From NCBI RefSeq assembly GCF_900489465.1, contig NZ_UEFQ01000019.1, forward strand, positions 1 to 64,000: DNA of 64,000 bases. The letters run 5' to 3'. A model generated the notes under the pieces. It was not told where the DNA came from. It saw nothing but the letters and a program-made list of their open reading frames with translations, and searched no databases. Each line of letters starts with the position of its first letter. The stretch's first letter is position 1. The position numbers were made by a program, and so were the translations under genes. This DNA is from Aequorivita sp. CIP111184 (GTDB lineage: Bacteria > Bacteroidota > Bacteroidia > Flavobacteriales > Flavobacteriaceae). This document shows, in pieces, positions 1 to 8,033 of the stretch.

Positions 1-47
1 ATTGATTAAAATAGATAATTAAATATCATAATATTCTCTCTTAAAAT

Positions 48-845
48 CTACCACCCGCCACTAGCGCCCCCCCCACCGACACCTCCGCCGCCGAAACCGC
101 CACCAAAGCCGCCACCGCCGCCGAAACTTCCGCCACCGCCAAAGCTTCCGCCACCACCTCCAAAACCACCACGTCCAAGGCTACTGAGCACAATAATATC
201 TAATAGACTTCCGCCGCCTCCTTTACCACCGCCTTTGCCACCTTTGCGGATTAAAGCGAGAATAATAATGATAAAAACGAAGATGATAAAAAATGGAAAT
301 TTGCCGTTATCTTTTTTTTCAAAATCGCGGTCTTCCTTAAATTCGCCTTTCAAGGCTGCAAAAATTGCATCACTGCCTTTGTCGAGCCCTTCATAATAAT
401 TCCCAGCTTTAAATTCAGGAATCATTATTCGGTTGATGATTCGTTCAGACATTAAATCGGTAATTCGGTATTCAATGCCGTAACCCGTATTTATATCTAC
501 TTTGCGGTCGTCTTTTGCCAGCGTGATTACAATTCCGTTGTCTTCACCTTTTTGACCGATTTTCCATTTTTGACCCCATTCTGCCCCGAGCATGGAAATA
601 TCTTCCCCGTTAGTAGAACCAATAATAATACAAACTATTTGCGTGCTCGTGGAATCTGCATAACGAATTAATTTGCTTTCCAGAGCAGTTTTCTGTGAAG
701 GAGTAAGCAGGTTTACATAATCATACAGTGAAGTCTGAACCGAAGGAACCGGTGGAATATCATATTGAGCCGAAACATTTTCAGAAAAAAATGAAATGGC
801 AATTACTACAAATAGAATTTTATATTTCTGAAGAAATAGTTTCAT
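48..845 (-). CDS. TPM-domain protein with signal peptide and Gly-rich tail
   Basis: 265 aa. A signal peptide ends near SENVSAQ (about residue 27). A TPM (YgcG-type) domain follows at about residues 40-165, with the family's VDINTGYGIEYRITD region. One membrane helix lies at about 185-200 (FPFFIIFVFIIIILALI), and a tail of about 60 residues is almost only Gly, Ser and Phe, ending GGW. The TPM fold is linked to phosphatase-like or membrane-complex assembly roles; the substrate here is unknown. The domain should face the periplasm. It is last in a minus-strand run LemA - TPM - TPM, a common pairing in Bacteroidota. The Gly-rich tail makes the local DNA GC-rich, which reflects composition rather than transfer. 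Confidence 0.88.
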   Translation of the reverse strand: MKLFLQKYKILFVVIAISFFSENVSAQYDIPPVPSVQTSLYDYVNLLTPSQKTALESKLIRYADSTSTQIVCIIIGSTNGEDISMLGAEWGQKWKIGQKGEDNGIVITLAKDDRKVDINTGYGIEYRITDLMSERIINRIMIPEFKAGNYYEGLDKGSDAIFAALKGEFKEDRDFEKKDNGKFPFFIIFVFIIIILALIRKGGKGGGKGGGGSLLDIIVLSSLGRGGFGGGGGSFGGGGSFGGGGGFGGGFGGGGVGGGGASGGW

Positions 846-890
846 TAATTTTTTTTACGGGATACTGATTATTGTGAACTGACTACTAAA

Positions 891-1352
891 TTAACCTACC
901 GAAATATCATCTGGAAGTTCGTTCTTGTCGTCTTTTTTGTGAGGGAAATGTTTTTTCAACTGTTCTCCAGCTTTCAAAATTCCTTCCACCAAACCTTGTT
1001 TCATATCGCCATTTTTGAAATGGTTTATGATAATATCTTTGGTGCTTTCCCAAAAATTCTGGCCAACGATATCGTTAATGCCTTTGTCGCCCATTATTAC
1101 AAGCGTACGGTCTTTTACAGCTACATAAATGAGCACACCGTTGCTTTCTGCAGTATTTTGCATATTCAGCATATCAAATACTTCTGCTGCTCGGTCAAAG
1201 GCATCAATAGCTTCGTGGGGTTCTTCTGCGGAAATGGAAGTTGGTTCCAAATGCACCCGAATTTCGCCTGAAGTGTTTTTTTCAGCAATACGAATAGCTC
1301 CAACAATGACAGCTTCTTCTTCCGAAGTAAGAAAATCTTCTACTTTAGACAT
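891..1352 (-). CDS. TPM-domain protein, cytoplasmic form
   Basis: 153 aa with no signal peptide or membrane helix. It is a single TPM domain: an N-terminal helix (LTSEEEAVIVGAIRIAEKN), then SGEIRVHLEP, then the core VLIYVAVKDRTLVIMGDKG. The C-terminal end is charged. Its start overlaps the lemA stop by one base (TAATG), so the two are probably translationally coupled. It is a paralogue of the downstream secreted TPM protein without the tail or membrane anchor. Function is inferred only from the family and from its constant neighbour LemA. Confidence 0.87.
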   Translation of the reverse strand: MSKVEDFLTSEEEAVIVGAIRIAEKNTSGEIRVHLEPTSISAEEPHEAIDAFDRAAEVFDMLNMQNTAESNGVLIYVAVKDRTLVIMGDKGINDIVGQNFWESTKDIIINHFKNGDMKQGLVEGILKAGEQLKKHFPHKKDDKNELPDDISVG

Positions 1353-1960
1353 TATTTTTTATCTTTTCCAAAGTCAAAATCAACTTTTGGTGCATTTTCA
1401 CTGCCAGCATCTGCCTTGAAATATGCTTTTTCGTGGAAGCCTAACATACCCGCAAACATTTTTGTGGGAAATTGATTTACTTTTGTATTAAACTCACGCG
1501 CAGTGTCATTAAACCTATTTCGCTCAACGTTTATGCGGTTTTCGGTACGTTCCAGTTCGTTAATCAATTCCTTGAAATTTTCATTAGCCTTTAAATCTGG
1601 ATATCTTTCAAAAACGGCCAACAAGCGCGAAAGAGCGGAGGTAACACCTGCCTGTGCTTCTTGGTATTGCGCTAATTGTTCAGGTGTAATATTCGTTGGG
1701 TCAATAGTGACAGACGTTGCTTTGCTTCTAGCTTCAGTTACAGCAATTAAAGTTGACTGTTCAAATTCGGCATAACCTTTTGCGGTGCTTACTATATTTG
1801 GAATAAGATCTGCACGGCGTTGGTAAGAACTTTCCACATTTGCCCATTGGGCTGTTGCATTTTGGTCCAGTACAACCAGTTTATTGTTTAGGCTGGCCAT
1901 ATAGGCGCCAATGAGAAGAATAATGCCAAGAATAATAATAATGGGTAACCATTTTTTCAT
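1352..1960 (-). CDS. lemA: LemA family protein
   Basis: 202 aa. One N-terminal membrane helix (WLPIIIILGIILLIGAYMA) is followed by the LemA helical bundle with the family's NATAQWANVESSYQRRADL and LIPNIVSTAKGYA segments and a C-terminal NQFPTKMFAGMLGF stretch. Length is normal for LemA. The topology suggests a short outside N-terminus and a long helical cytoplasmic part; the biochemical role of the family is not settled. It lies 14 bp after a MerR gene and is coupled to two TPM genes. Confidence 0.93.
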   Translation of the reverse strand: MKKWLPIIIILGIILLIGAYMASLNNKLVVLDQNATAQWANVESSYQRRADLIPNIVSTAKGYAEFEQSTLIAVTEARSKATSVTIDPTNITPEQLAQYQEAQAGVTSALSRLLAVFERYPDLKANENFKELINELERTENRINVERNRFNDTAREFNTKVNQFPTKMFAGMLGFHEKAYFKADAGSENAPKVDFDFGKDKK

Positions 1961-1974
1961 GATGCGATTAGTTT

Positions 1975-2304
1975 TTAGAGTTGTTCTTTGATTTTTAAAA
2001 GTTCTGCTTTTACTGATTCCAATTTACGTATAATATCAAACTGGGCTAGTGTTTTTTGTTTGTTTTCCTTTAAATGAATTTTTGCTCCTTCCAGCGTAAA
2101 TCCACGCTCTTTCACCAAATGATAGATCAGTTCCAAATTTTTTATGTCCTGTGGCGTGAATTTTCTGTTGCCTTTGGCGTTTTTTTTTGGTTTCAATGCG
2201 TCAAATTCCTTTTCCCAAAAACGTATCAGCGATGTATTCACGCCAAAAGCCTCGGCTACTTCGCCAATGCTATAATATAATCTTTCGGGTAGGTCTATGT
2301 GCAT
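1975..2304 (-). CDS. MerR-family transcriptional regulator
   Basis: 109 aa. An N-terminal winged-helix MerR DNA-binding domain is seen at about residues 8-75 (YYSIGEVAEAFGVNTSLIRF, then a wing containing GNRKFT and the QDIKNLELIYHLV helix), followed by a short coiled coil for dimerisation. There is no effector domain and no metal-binding cysteines, so it belongs to the short MerR proteins common in Bacteroidota. It lies 39 bp downstream of the M23 peptidase gene and 14 bp upstream of lemA, so it may control this envelope operon. That is inference from position only. Confidence 0.9.
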   Translation of the reverse strand: MHIDLPERLYYSIGEVAEAFGVNTSLIRFWEKEFDALKPKKNAKGNRKFTPQDIKNLELIYHLVKERGFTLEGAKIHLKENKQKTLAQFDIIRKLESVKAELLKIKEQL

Positions 2305-2343
2305 TTTTTAAGTAATCTATTTTTAGTTGTAAGCTTTGAAAGA

Positions 2344-3321
2344 TTAGTCTAAAGACTGATTTTCCTGTTGTGCTTTTGTAAGTATTTCTGCAAATTCTTC
2401 CGCAGTTAAGCTTCCGTAATAAAAATTTATCGGGTTAATGCGTTCACCATCCTTAAACACCTCATAATGGCAGTGCGGTGCCTCACTTCTTCCAGTACTG
2501 CCCACAAAACCTATAATGTCTCCCCGCTGTACCTTTTGTCCGGCGCGAACATTATATTTATACAAGTGTCCATAAAGACTTTCGTAGCCGTAACCGTGGT
2601 CGATTACAATGTGGTTTCCGTAGCCAGTGGCGGTATTATCTGCTCGCGAAATAACACCATCACCCGTTGCATAAACAGGGGTTCCGCGTGGAGCGGTAAA
2701 ATCCATTCCGTAGTGAAACTTTCTAGCTTTTGTAAAAGGGTCTGTTCTGTAACCATATCCTGAAGCCATACGGGTTAAATCTTCATTCTTTACTGGCTGG
2801 ATTGCAGGAATGGCAGCCAAAAGTTTTTCCTTTTTTTCTGCAAGTTTTGCTATTTCATCTAAAGATCTAGATTGAACCACAATTTGCTTCGTCAAGATAT
2901 CTAGGTTTCGTGTTGCGTTAATAATCAATTTTGAATTATCAAAGCCCTCCAAATCCTTGTAACGGTTTATCCCACCAAAACCTGCTTTTCGCTGCTCTTC
3001 GGGAATGGGGTTTGATTCAAAATAAACGCGATACAAATTGTTATCGCGGTCTTCCACTTCCGCTAAAACTGCTTGGGCTTGATTCATTTTTTTATTCAGA
3101 AGTTCAAACTGAAGCTCCATATTGTTTAGCTCTCGTTGTAATGATAACTCCTTTGGGGTCTGAACAGATGGAAGGTTTATATAAATAAGAAGCAGCAAAA
3201 AACCACTTAGAAACATTCCCAAAAGACTAAGGACGAAAATCTTCAGTTTTCTCCCTTTTTTCTTTTCTATTTTTCGGTACGAAAGCGTTTCACTATCGTA
3301 ATAATATTTAACCTTAGACAT
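2344..3321 (-). CDS. M23 family metallopeptidase (LytM-type), membrane-anchored
   Basis: 325 aa. One membrane helix lies at about residues 27-48, a coiled coil at about 58-100, and the M23 domain at about 185-305. The zinc site is complete: HYGMD (His and Asp) and HCHYEVF (HxH); GYGYRTDPF precedes the domain. Proteins of this layout cleave peptidoglycan cross-links or activate amidases in the periplasm. It is first in the minus-strand run leading to MerR, LemA and TPM proteins, with a consensus-like promoter upstream (3383-3414). Confidence 0.92.
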   Translation of the reverse strand: MSKVKYYYDSETLSYRKIEKKKGRKLKIFVLSLLGMFLSGFLLLLIYINLPSVQTPKELSLQRELNNMELQFELLNKKMNQAQAVLAEVEDRDNNLYRVYFESNPIPEEQRKAGFGGINRYKDLEGFDNSKLIINATRNLDILTKQIVVQSRSLDEIAKLAEKKEKLLAAIPAIQPVKNEDLTRMASGYGYRTDPFTKARKFHYGMDFTAPRGTPVYATGDGVISRADNTATGYGNHIVIDHGYGYESLYGHLYKYNVRAGQKVQRGDIIGFVGSTGRSEAPHCHYEVFKDGERINPINFYYGSLTAEEFAEILTKAQQENQSLD

Positions 3322-3382
3322 GCGTTAAAAAATTGCTATTTTTGCGCGTTGCTTGTTGGCGCGAATTAAATGTAACGTTTTA

Positions 3383-3414
3383 CAAATATAGAAATTGTTT
3401 ACCAGTGCGCCCAA
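3383..3414 (-). promoter_or_regulatory. Promoter of the M23-MerR-LemA-TPM operon
   Basis: On the minus strand a TATATTTG -7 box (plus 3383-3390) and a TTG -33 element (plus 3412-3414) are separated by 21 bp, the Bacteroidota spacing. The start codon lies about 60 bp downstream. The promoter overlaps the divergent alaS promoter. Confidence 0.55.
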
Positions 3415-3426
3415 CCCTTAATTTTA
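3395..3426 (+). promoter_or_regulatory. Probable alaS promoter
   Basis: TTG at 3395-3397, 21 bp, then TAATTTTA at 3419-3426, one base from the TAnnTTTG consensus. The alaS ATG follows 17 bp later. The site interleaves with the opposite-strand promoter, so the two transcripts may compete. Confidence 0.4.
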
Positions 3427-3443
3427 GCATAAATTTATAACAA

Positions 3444-6056
3444 ATGAAGTCTAAGGAAATACGTTCCCAATTTTTAAAGTTTTTCGAGTCAAAACAACAC
3501 CTTATTGTACCATCGGCTCCAATGGTTGTAAAAAATGATCCAACCCTAATGTTTATCAATAGTGGCATGGCCCCGTTTAAGGAATATTTTTTGGGAAATG
3601 GAAAACCCAAAAACAACCGAATTGCAGATACACAGAAATGCCTTCGCGTTAGCGGAAAGCATAACGATTTGGAAGAAGTGGGAATGGACACCTATCACCA
3701 CACCATGTTCGAAATGCTGGGAAACTGGAGTTTTGGAGATTATTTCAAAAAAGAAGCCATCGAATGGGCATGGGAACTTTTGACCGAAGTTTTAAAAATT
3801 GATAAAGACATTCTTTACGTCACCATTTTTGAAGGCGACGAAAGTGAAGGTTTGGAACGGGATACTGAAGCCTACAATTTGTGGAAACAATTTGTTCCCG
3901 AAGACCGAATTTTAAATGGCAACAAAAAAGACAATTTTTGGGAAATGGGTGACCAAGGTCCGTGCGGCCCGTGTAGCGAAATACACGTAGATATTCGCTC
4001 AGCGGAAGAAAAAGCGAAAATTCCAGGAAAAGATTTAGTGAACAACGACCATCCGCAAGTGGTAGAGATTTGGAATTTGGTTTTTATGCAATTCAACCGA
4101 AAAGCTAGTGGTAGTCTTGAAAAACTACCTTCACAGCACGTTGACACAGGAATGGGCTTTGAACGTTTGTGTATGGTTTTGCAAAATAAACAGAGCAATT
4201 ATGACACCGATGTTTTTACACCTTTAATTCGTGAAATTGGTGCAATAACAAATTCAAAATACGGTAAAGACGAAAAGAAAGATATCGCCATCCGCGTAAT
4301 TGCCGATCACATTCGTGCCGTTGCATTTTCAATTGCAGATGGGCAATTGCCAAGTAATACTGGTGCTGGTTATGTAATTCGTAGAATTTTAAGAAGGGCA
4401 ATCCGTTACGGATTTACGTTTTTGGATAAAAAAGAACCCTTCATTTATAAATTAATTGAAACGCTGAGCGCGCAAATGGGCGATGCTTTTCCAGAGTTAA
4501 TTAATGAAAAGAATTTGATTACAAACGTTATCCGCGAAGAGGAAAATTCTTTTTTGCGAACACTTGATCAAGGTTTGGTTTTGCTAGAAAATGTTATTGA
4601 AACCGCAGATTCAAAAGAAATTTCAGGAAAGAAGGCGTTTGAATTATACGATACTTTTGGGTTTCCGATAGATTTAACGGCTTTAATTCTTCGTGAACGC
4701 GGGTATTCTTTAAATGAAAAAGAGTTTGATGCTGAGCTTAAAAAACAAAAAGAACGTTCTCGCGCAGCTACCAAAGTAGAAACTGGCGATTGGGTTGTTT
4801 TGGAAAAGGATGATGTGGAGGAATTTGTGGGGTACGATACTTTGGAGACTCAAGTAAGAATTACGCGTTACAGAAAAGTAGAAAGTAAAAAGGACGGCGA
4901 AATGTACCAGCTTGTTTTCAACTTAACCCCTTTTTATCCAGAAGGTGGAGGCCAAGTAGGCGACAAAGGGTATTTGGAAGCTACGGATGGTGGCGTAACT
5001 TACATTGTTGATACCAAAAAGGAGAACAATTTAATTATTCATTTTACGAAAACGCTTCCACGAAACCCAACAACCACTTTTAAAGCGGGAGTAGACGAAA
5101 AACAGCGCAGCCGAACCGCATCAAACCATACTGCAACGCATTTACTACACCAAGGATTGCGAAATATTTTGGGCGAACATGTGGCGCAAAAGGGAAGTAT
5201 GGTTCACAGCAGAAATTTGCGTTTTGATTTTTCACACTTTGCTAAAATGAATGATGAAGAATTAAAGCAAGTTGAGAATTTTGTAAATGCAAGAATCCGT
5301 GAAGGAATCGCTTTGGAAGAACGAAGAAACATTCCATACCAGCAAGCTATTGACGAAGGTGCTATTGCTCTTTTCGGTGAAAAATATGGTGATGCCGTTC
5401 GAGCAATAAAATTTGGAAAATCGATGGAATTATGCGGTGGAACGCACGTACCCAATACAAATGATATTTGGCATTTTATAATCACTTCTGAAGGCGCGGT
5501 TGCTTCTGGAATTAGAAGGATTGAGGCCATTACTGGAGATGCCGCAAAACAATATTTTATTGATAGAAGTGAATCGTTTGCAACGCTTCAAAAATCCTTG
5601 AACAATGCACAGGATCCTGTAAAAGCTGTAGAAAGCTTGCAGGAAGAAAACAACAATCTGCAAAAACAGATTCAGCAATTGTTAAAGGACAAAGCGAAGA
5701 ATTTAAAAGGCGAATTGAAAGCTGAAATAGAGCAAATAAACGACATAAATTTCCTCGCAAAAAAGATTGATTTGGATGCTGGTGGAATGAAGGATTTAGC
5801 TTTTGAAATGGGTGGTGAAACCGAAAATCTGTTTTTGATTTTTGGATCAGAACACGAAGGCAAAGCGATACTGGCTTGCTACATTTCGAAAGAATTAGCT
5901 ACTGAAAAAGGACTTGATGCTGGAAAAATTATCCGTGAACTTGGAAAATACATTCAAGGCGGTGGCGGTGGACAGCCATTCTTTGCAACTGCGGGTGGAA
6001 AAAATCCCGGGGGAATTGATGAGGCGTTGGAAAAAGCACAGGAATTTATAAAGTAA
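3444..6056 (+). CDS. alaS: Alanine--tRNA ligase
   Basis: 870 aa, full length. The class II catalytic core is N-terminal ([36 protein letters not shown]). The editing domain has the zinc-binding [12 protein letters not shown] and CGGTH motifs, and the C-terminal C-Ala region ends with a Gly-rich [14 protein letters not shown] stretch. It charges tRNA-Ala and hydrolyses mischarged Ser or Gly. It stands first in its own plus-strand unit, with a hairpin and the GSCFA gene downstream. Confidence 0.98.
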   Translation: MKSKEIRSQFLKFFESKQHLIVPSAPMVVKNDPTLMFINSGMAPFKEYFLGNGKPKNNRIADTQKCLRVSGKHNDLEEVGMDTYHHTMFEMLGNWSFGDYFKKEAIEWAWELLTEVLKIDKDILYVTIFEGDESEGLERDTEAYNLWKQFVPEDRILNGNKKDNFWEMGDQGPCGPCSEIHVDIRSAEEKAKIPGKDLVNNDHPQVVEIWNLVFMQFNRKASGSLEKLPSQHVDTGMGFERLCMVLQNKQSNYDTDVFTPLIREIGAITNSKYGKDEKKDIAIRVIADHIRAVAFSIADGQLPSNTGAGYVIRRILRRAIRYGFTFLDKKEPFIYKLIETLSAQMGDAFPELINEKNLITNVIREEENSFLRTLDQGLVLLENVIETADSKEISGKKAFELYDTFGFPIDLTALILRERGYSLNEKEFDAELKKQKERSRAATKVETGDWVVLEKDDVEEFVGYDTLETQVRITRYRKVESKKDGEMYQLVFNLTPFYPEGGGQVGDKGYLEATDGGVTYIVDTKKENNLIIHFTKTLPRNPTTTFKAGVDEKQRSRTASNHTATHLLHQGLRNILGEHVAQKGSMVHSRNLRFDFSHFAKMNDEELKQVENFVNARIREGIALEERRNIPYQQAIDEGAIALFGEKYGDAVRAIKFGKSMELCGGTHVPNTNDIWHFIITSEGAVASGIRRIEAITGDAAKQYFIDRSESFATLQKSLNNAQDPVKAVESLQEENNNLQKQIQQLLKDKAKNLKGELKAEIEQINDINFLAKKIDLDAGGMKDLAFEMGGETENLFLIFGSEHEGKAILACYISKELATEKGLDAGKIIRELGKYIQGGGGGQPFFATAGGKNPGGIDEALEKAQEFIK

Positions 6057-6103
6057 CAGTTTGCAGTGGCAGCTTGAAAACTGATTACTGCAACTGCAAA
6101 CTG
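6057..6103. repeat. Intergenic hairpin between alaS and the GSCFA gene
   Basis: A perfect 11-bp inverted repeat starts directly after the alaS stop: CAGTTTGCAGT (6057-6067) and ACTGCAAACTG (6093-6103). There is no T-tract, so it does not look like a classical terminator. It may be an mRNA-stabilising or attenuating stem, or a copy of the small word repeats typical of this genome. Confidence 0.6.
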
Positions 6104-6114
6104 AATACTAAAAA

Positions 6115-7098
6115 ATGAAACTTCAAACCGAAATACCACTAAAGCCCGAAGAATATCAAATAGATTATTCTTCGAAAATTCTTTTATTGGGAAGCTGTTT
6201 TTCGGAAAATATTGGAGGAAAGTTTGATTTTTATAAGTTTCAGAATTTGCAGAATCCGTTCGGGGTTATTTTCAATCCAGTTTCCATTGAAAAGCTGATT
6301 GTTCGTGCTATTGAAAAAGTTTCTTTTTCTGAGAAAGACATTTTTCATCACAACGAAATCTGGAAATGTTTTGAAGCCCATTCCGAACTTTCATCTTTGG
6401 TCAAAGATGAATTTTTAAAGAGTCTTAACTCGGCGCTTCAAAGTTTACGCGAAACACTATTTTCTTCAACTCACATTATTTTTACGTTCGGAACTTCATG
6501 GGTTTATCGGGAAAAAGAAAGCAAAGAAGTTGTTGCCAATTGCCATAAACTTCCGCAGAAAAACTTCACAAAAGAGTTGCTTTCCATCAAAGCGATTTCA
6601 AAAAGCATTCAAAATATTTTTGATCGAATTTCAGAAATAAATCCAAATGCAACTATAATAAATACGGTTTCACCAGTTCGTCATATTAAAGATGGTTTTG
6701 TGGAAAATTCGCTGAGTAAAGCACATTTACTTTCCGCAATCCACCAAACAATTTGTCACCCTGAGCTTGTCGAAGGGCAGCAATCTTCAATCGTTAATCT
6801 TCAATTCCATTACTTTCCTTCTTTTGAAATAATGATGGATGAACTGCGCGATTATAGATTTTATGCTGAAGACATGATTCATCCCAACAAAACTGCAATC
6901 GAAATTATTTGGCAAAAATTTTTCACCGTGTGGATTTCTTCTGAAACGGAATCTCTTCAAATGGAAATTGCCTCCATTCAAAGTGGTTTGCTTCATAGAC
7001 CTTTCAACCCAACAAGTGCAGAACATCATCAGTTTTTGGAAAATCTTCTACAGAAAATTTCCGCACTTAAAGAACAGCTTCCACACATTCAATTTTAA
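6115..7098 (+). CDS. GSCFA domain-containing protein
   Basis: 327 aa. The name-giving GSCFSENIGGK motif lies at about residues 26-36, and FTFGTSWVYR near residue 120 is a second conserved block; the family is related to SGNH/GDSL esterases. The substrate is unknown. It is commonly found next to alaS in flavobacteria. At about residue 213 the protein carries CHPELVEG, encoded by a dispersed palindromic repeat inserted in frame (6754-6778), so a small loop of this copy is repeat-derived. Confidence 0.9.
   Translation: MKLQTEIPLKPEEYQIDYSSKILLLGSCFSENIGGKFDFYKFQNLQNPFGVIFNPVSIEKLIVRAIEKVSFSEKDIFHHNEIWKCFEAHSELSSLVKDEFLKSLNSALQSLRETLFSSTHIIFTFGTSWVYREKESKEVVANCHKLPQKNFTKELLSIKAISKSIQNIFDRISEINPNATIINTVSPVRHIKDGFVENSLSKAHLLSAIHQTICHPELVEGQQSSIVNLQFHYFPSFEIMMDELRDYRFYAEDMIHPNKTAIEIIWQKFFTVWISSETESLQMEIASIQSGLLHRPFNPTSAEHHQFLENLLQKISALKEQLPHIQF
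6754..6778 (+). repeat. In-frame dispersed palindromic repeat (CHPELVEG type)
   Basis: A segment built on CTGAGCTTGTCGAAGGG is read as CHPELVEG inside the GSCFA gene. A close relative (CTGAGCCTGTCGAAG) lies in metH at 32166-32190 in the same orientation and the same reading frame. Confidence 0.65.
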
Positions 7099-7137
7099 GG
7101 ACTACCCTCTGCATCCAAATACTGCTTTCTAAAGAAT

Positions 7138-7183
7138 ACGTCAATTGCCCTATTGTGAAACGTTTGCATTTGGGACAATTTTG
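7138..7183 (+). promoter_or_regulatory. Operator-promoter site 1 (GTCAATTGCCC box)
   Basis: ACGTCAATTGCCCTATT at 7138-7154, overlapping a TTG -33 element (7153-7155), then 20 bp and CAATTTTG at 7176-7183. It is one of four copies in 7-12.2 kb and controls the lipoprotein gene at 7236. Confidence 0.65.
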
Positions 7184-7235
7184 CTTCAACTAATAATCAC
7201 GTATCCGCTAAGGCGGAGAATTAAAACCAAGCAAA

Positions 7236-7754
7236 ATGAAAACATTCAACAAAACAATTTTAGTATTGATGGCCGTAGTTGCCATTAGTTTAACTTCTTG
7301 TAAGAAAGACGATGACGGTGGCGACGGTGGCGGTGGAGCAGCTTCAGGAACTGTAAGTGCAAAAGTAAATGGGTCCAGTTATAATTCAGAACCACTTCTT
7401 ACAAGTGCCGTGCGCAGTGATGCTAATGGAACAAGTACTTTATTAATAACGGCTAACACAATGAATGGAAAAAATATTACTTTATCTATTGCGGGAGGTT
7501 TTGATGGAGTTGGTTCCTACAATATTGGTGGTGGAGCCAATGTTTTTAACACTGCAAACTATACTGAAATAGATGCTGGCAATCCAACTGATGCTCAAAT
7601 CTGGACTGCACCTTTTGATACTAGCGTTGCTGGTGAAATAAAAGTTTCTGATATTTCAAGCACAAATATTAAAGGAACTTTTAATTTTCGAGGGAAAAAT
7701 GCAGATGGCACCTTTAAAGAAATTACCGAAGGTTCTTTCAATGTAAACTTTTAA
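7236..7754 (+). CDS. Small lipoprotein, DUF6252-like
   Basis: 172 aa. The lipoprotein signal ends in SLTSC, with Cys at about residue 22, followed by KKDDDGGDGGGG. The remainder is predicted beta-rich, of the type seen in DUF6252-like proteins (for example GTVSAKVNGSSYNSEP and a C-terminal ITEGSFNVNF). It should sit in the outer membrane or periplasm. Function is unknown. Its promoter carries the palindromic box shared with the propeller, kinase and regulator genes downstream, so it is probably a target of that two-component system. A terminator follows. Confidence 0.85.
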   Translation: MKTFNKTILVLMAVVAISLTSCKKDDDGGDGGGGAASGTVSAKVNGSSYNSEPLLTSAVRSDANGTSTLLITANTMNGKNITLSIAGGFDGVGSYNIGGGANVFNTANYTEIDAGNPTDAQIWTAPFDTSVAGEIKVSDISSTNIKGTFNFRGKNADGTFKEITEGSFNVNF

Positions 7755-7798
7755 TAAAAGCTATAAAGAAAATCTCTATGTTGAGGTTTTTACGTGGG

Positions 7799-7836
7799 CC
7801 GGGGGCGAAACGCAAGTTTTTCCTCCGGTTTTTTTA
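7799..7836 (+). terminator. Terminator after the lipoprotein gene
   Basis: Stem CCGGGGG (7799-7805) with CCTCCGG (7822-7828), one G-T pair, loop of 16, followed by a run of eight T. Confidence 0.75.
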
Positions 7837-7880
7837 TTGAGTCGATTAGTTTATGAGTTTAGAAGTTTAAATTTTATTTT

Positions 7881-7957
7881 TTAACCATTAACCATTAACC
7901 ATTAACCATTAACCATTAACCATTAACCATTAACCATTAACCATCAACCATCAACCA
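7881..7957 (+). repeat. Tandem heptamer array, 11 copies
   Basis: Nine copies of TTAACCA followed by two of TCAACCA, perfectly in phase. The array ends 4 bp before operator site 2. Such arrays change copy number by slippage. Confidence 0.95.
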
Positions 7958-7961
7958 AAAT

Positions 7962-8007
7962 ACGTCAACTGCCCTATTGATTTCACTTTTTTTCTGAAGC
8001 ATCTTTG
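7962..8007 (+). promoter_or_regulatory. Operator-promoter site 2
   Basis: ACGTCAACTGCCCTATT at 7962-7978, TTG -33 at 7977-7979, 20 bp, then CATCTTTG at 8000-8007. The propeller gene starts at 8034. The layout matches sites 1 and 4. Confidence 0.65.
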
Positions 8008-8033
8008 AATCATCAACGTATAAAACCACAATT

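Noticed and set aside
7881-7957. Heptamer array as a CRISPR or origin iteron set
   Set aside because: Units are only 7 bp with no spacers, and there is no cas, rep or dnaA gene nearby; it is a simple tandem repeat.
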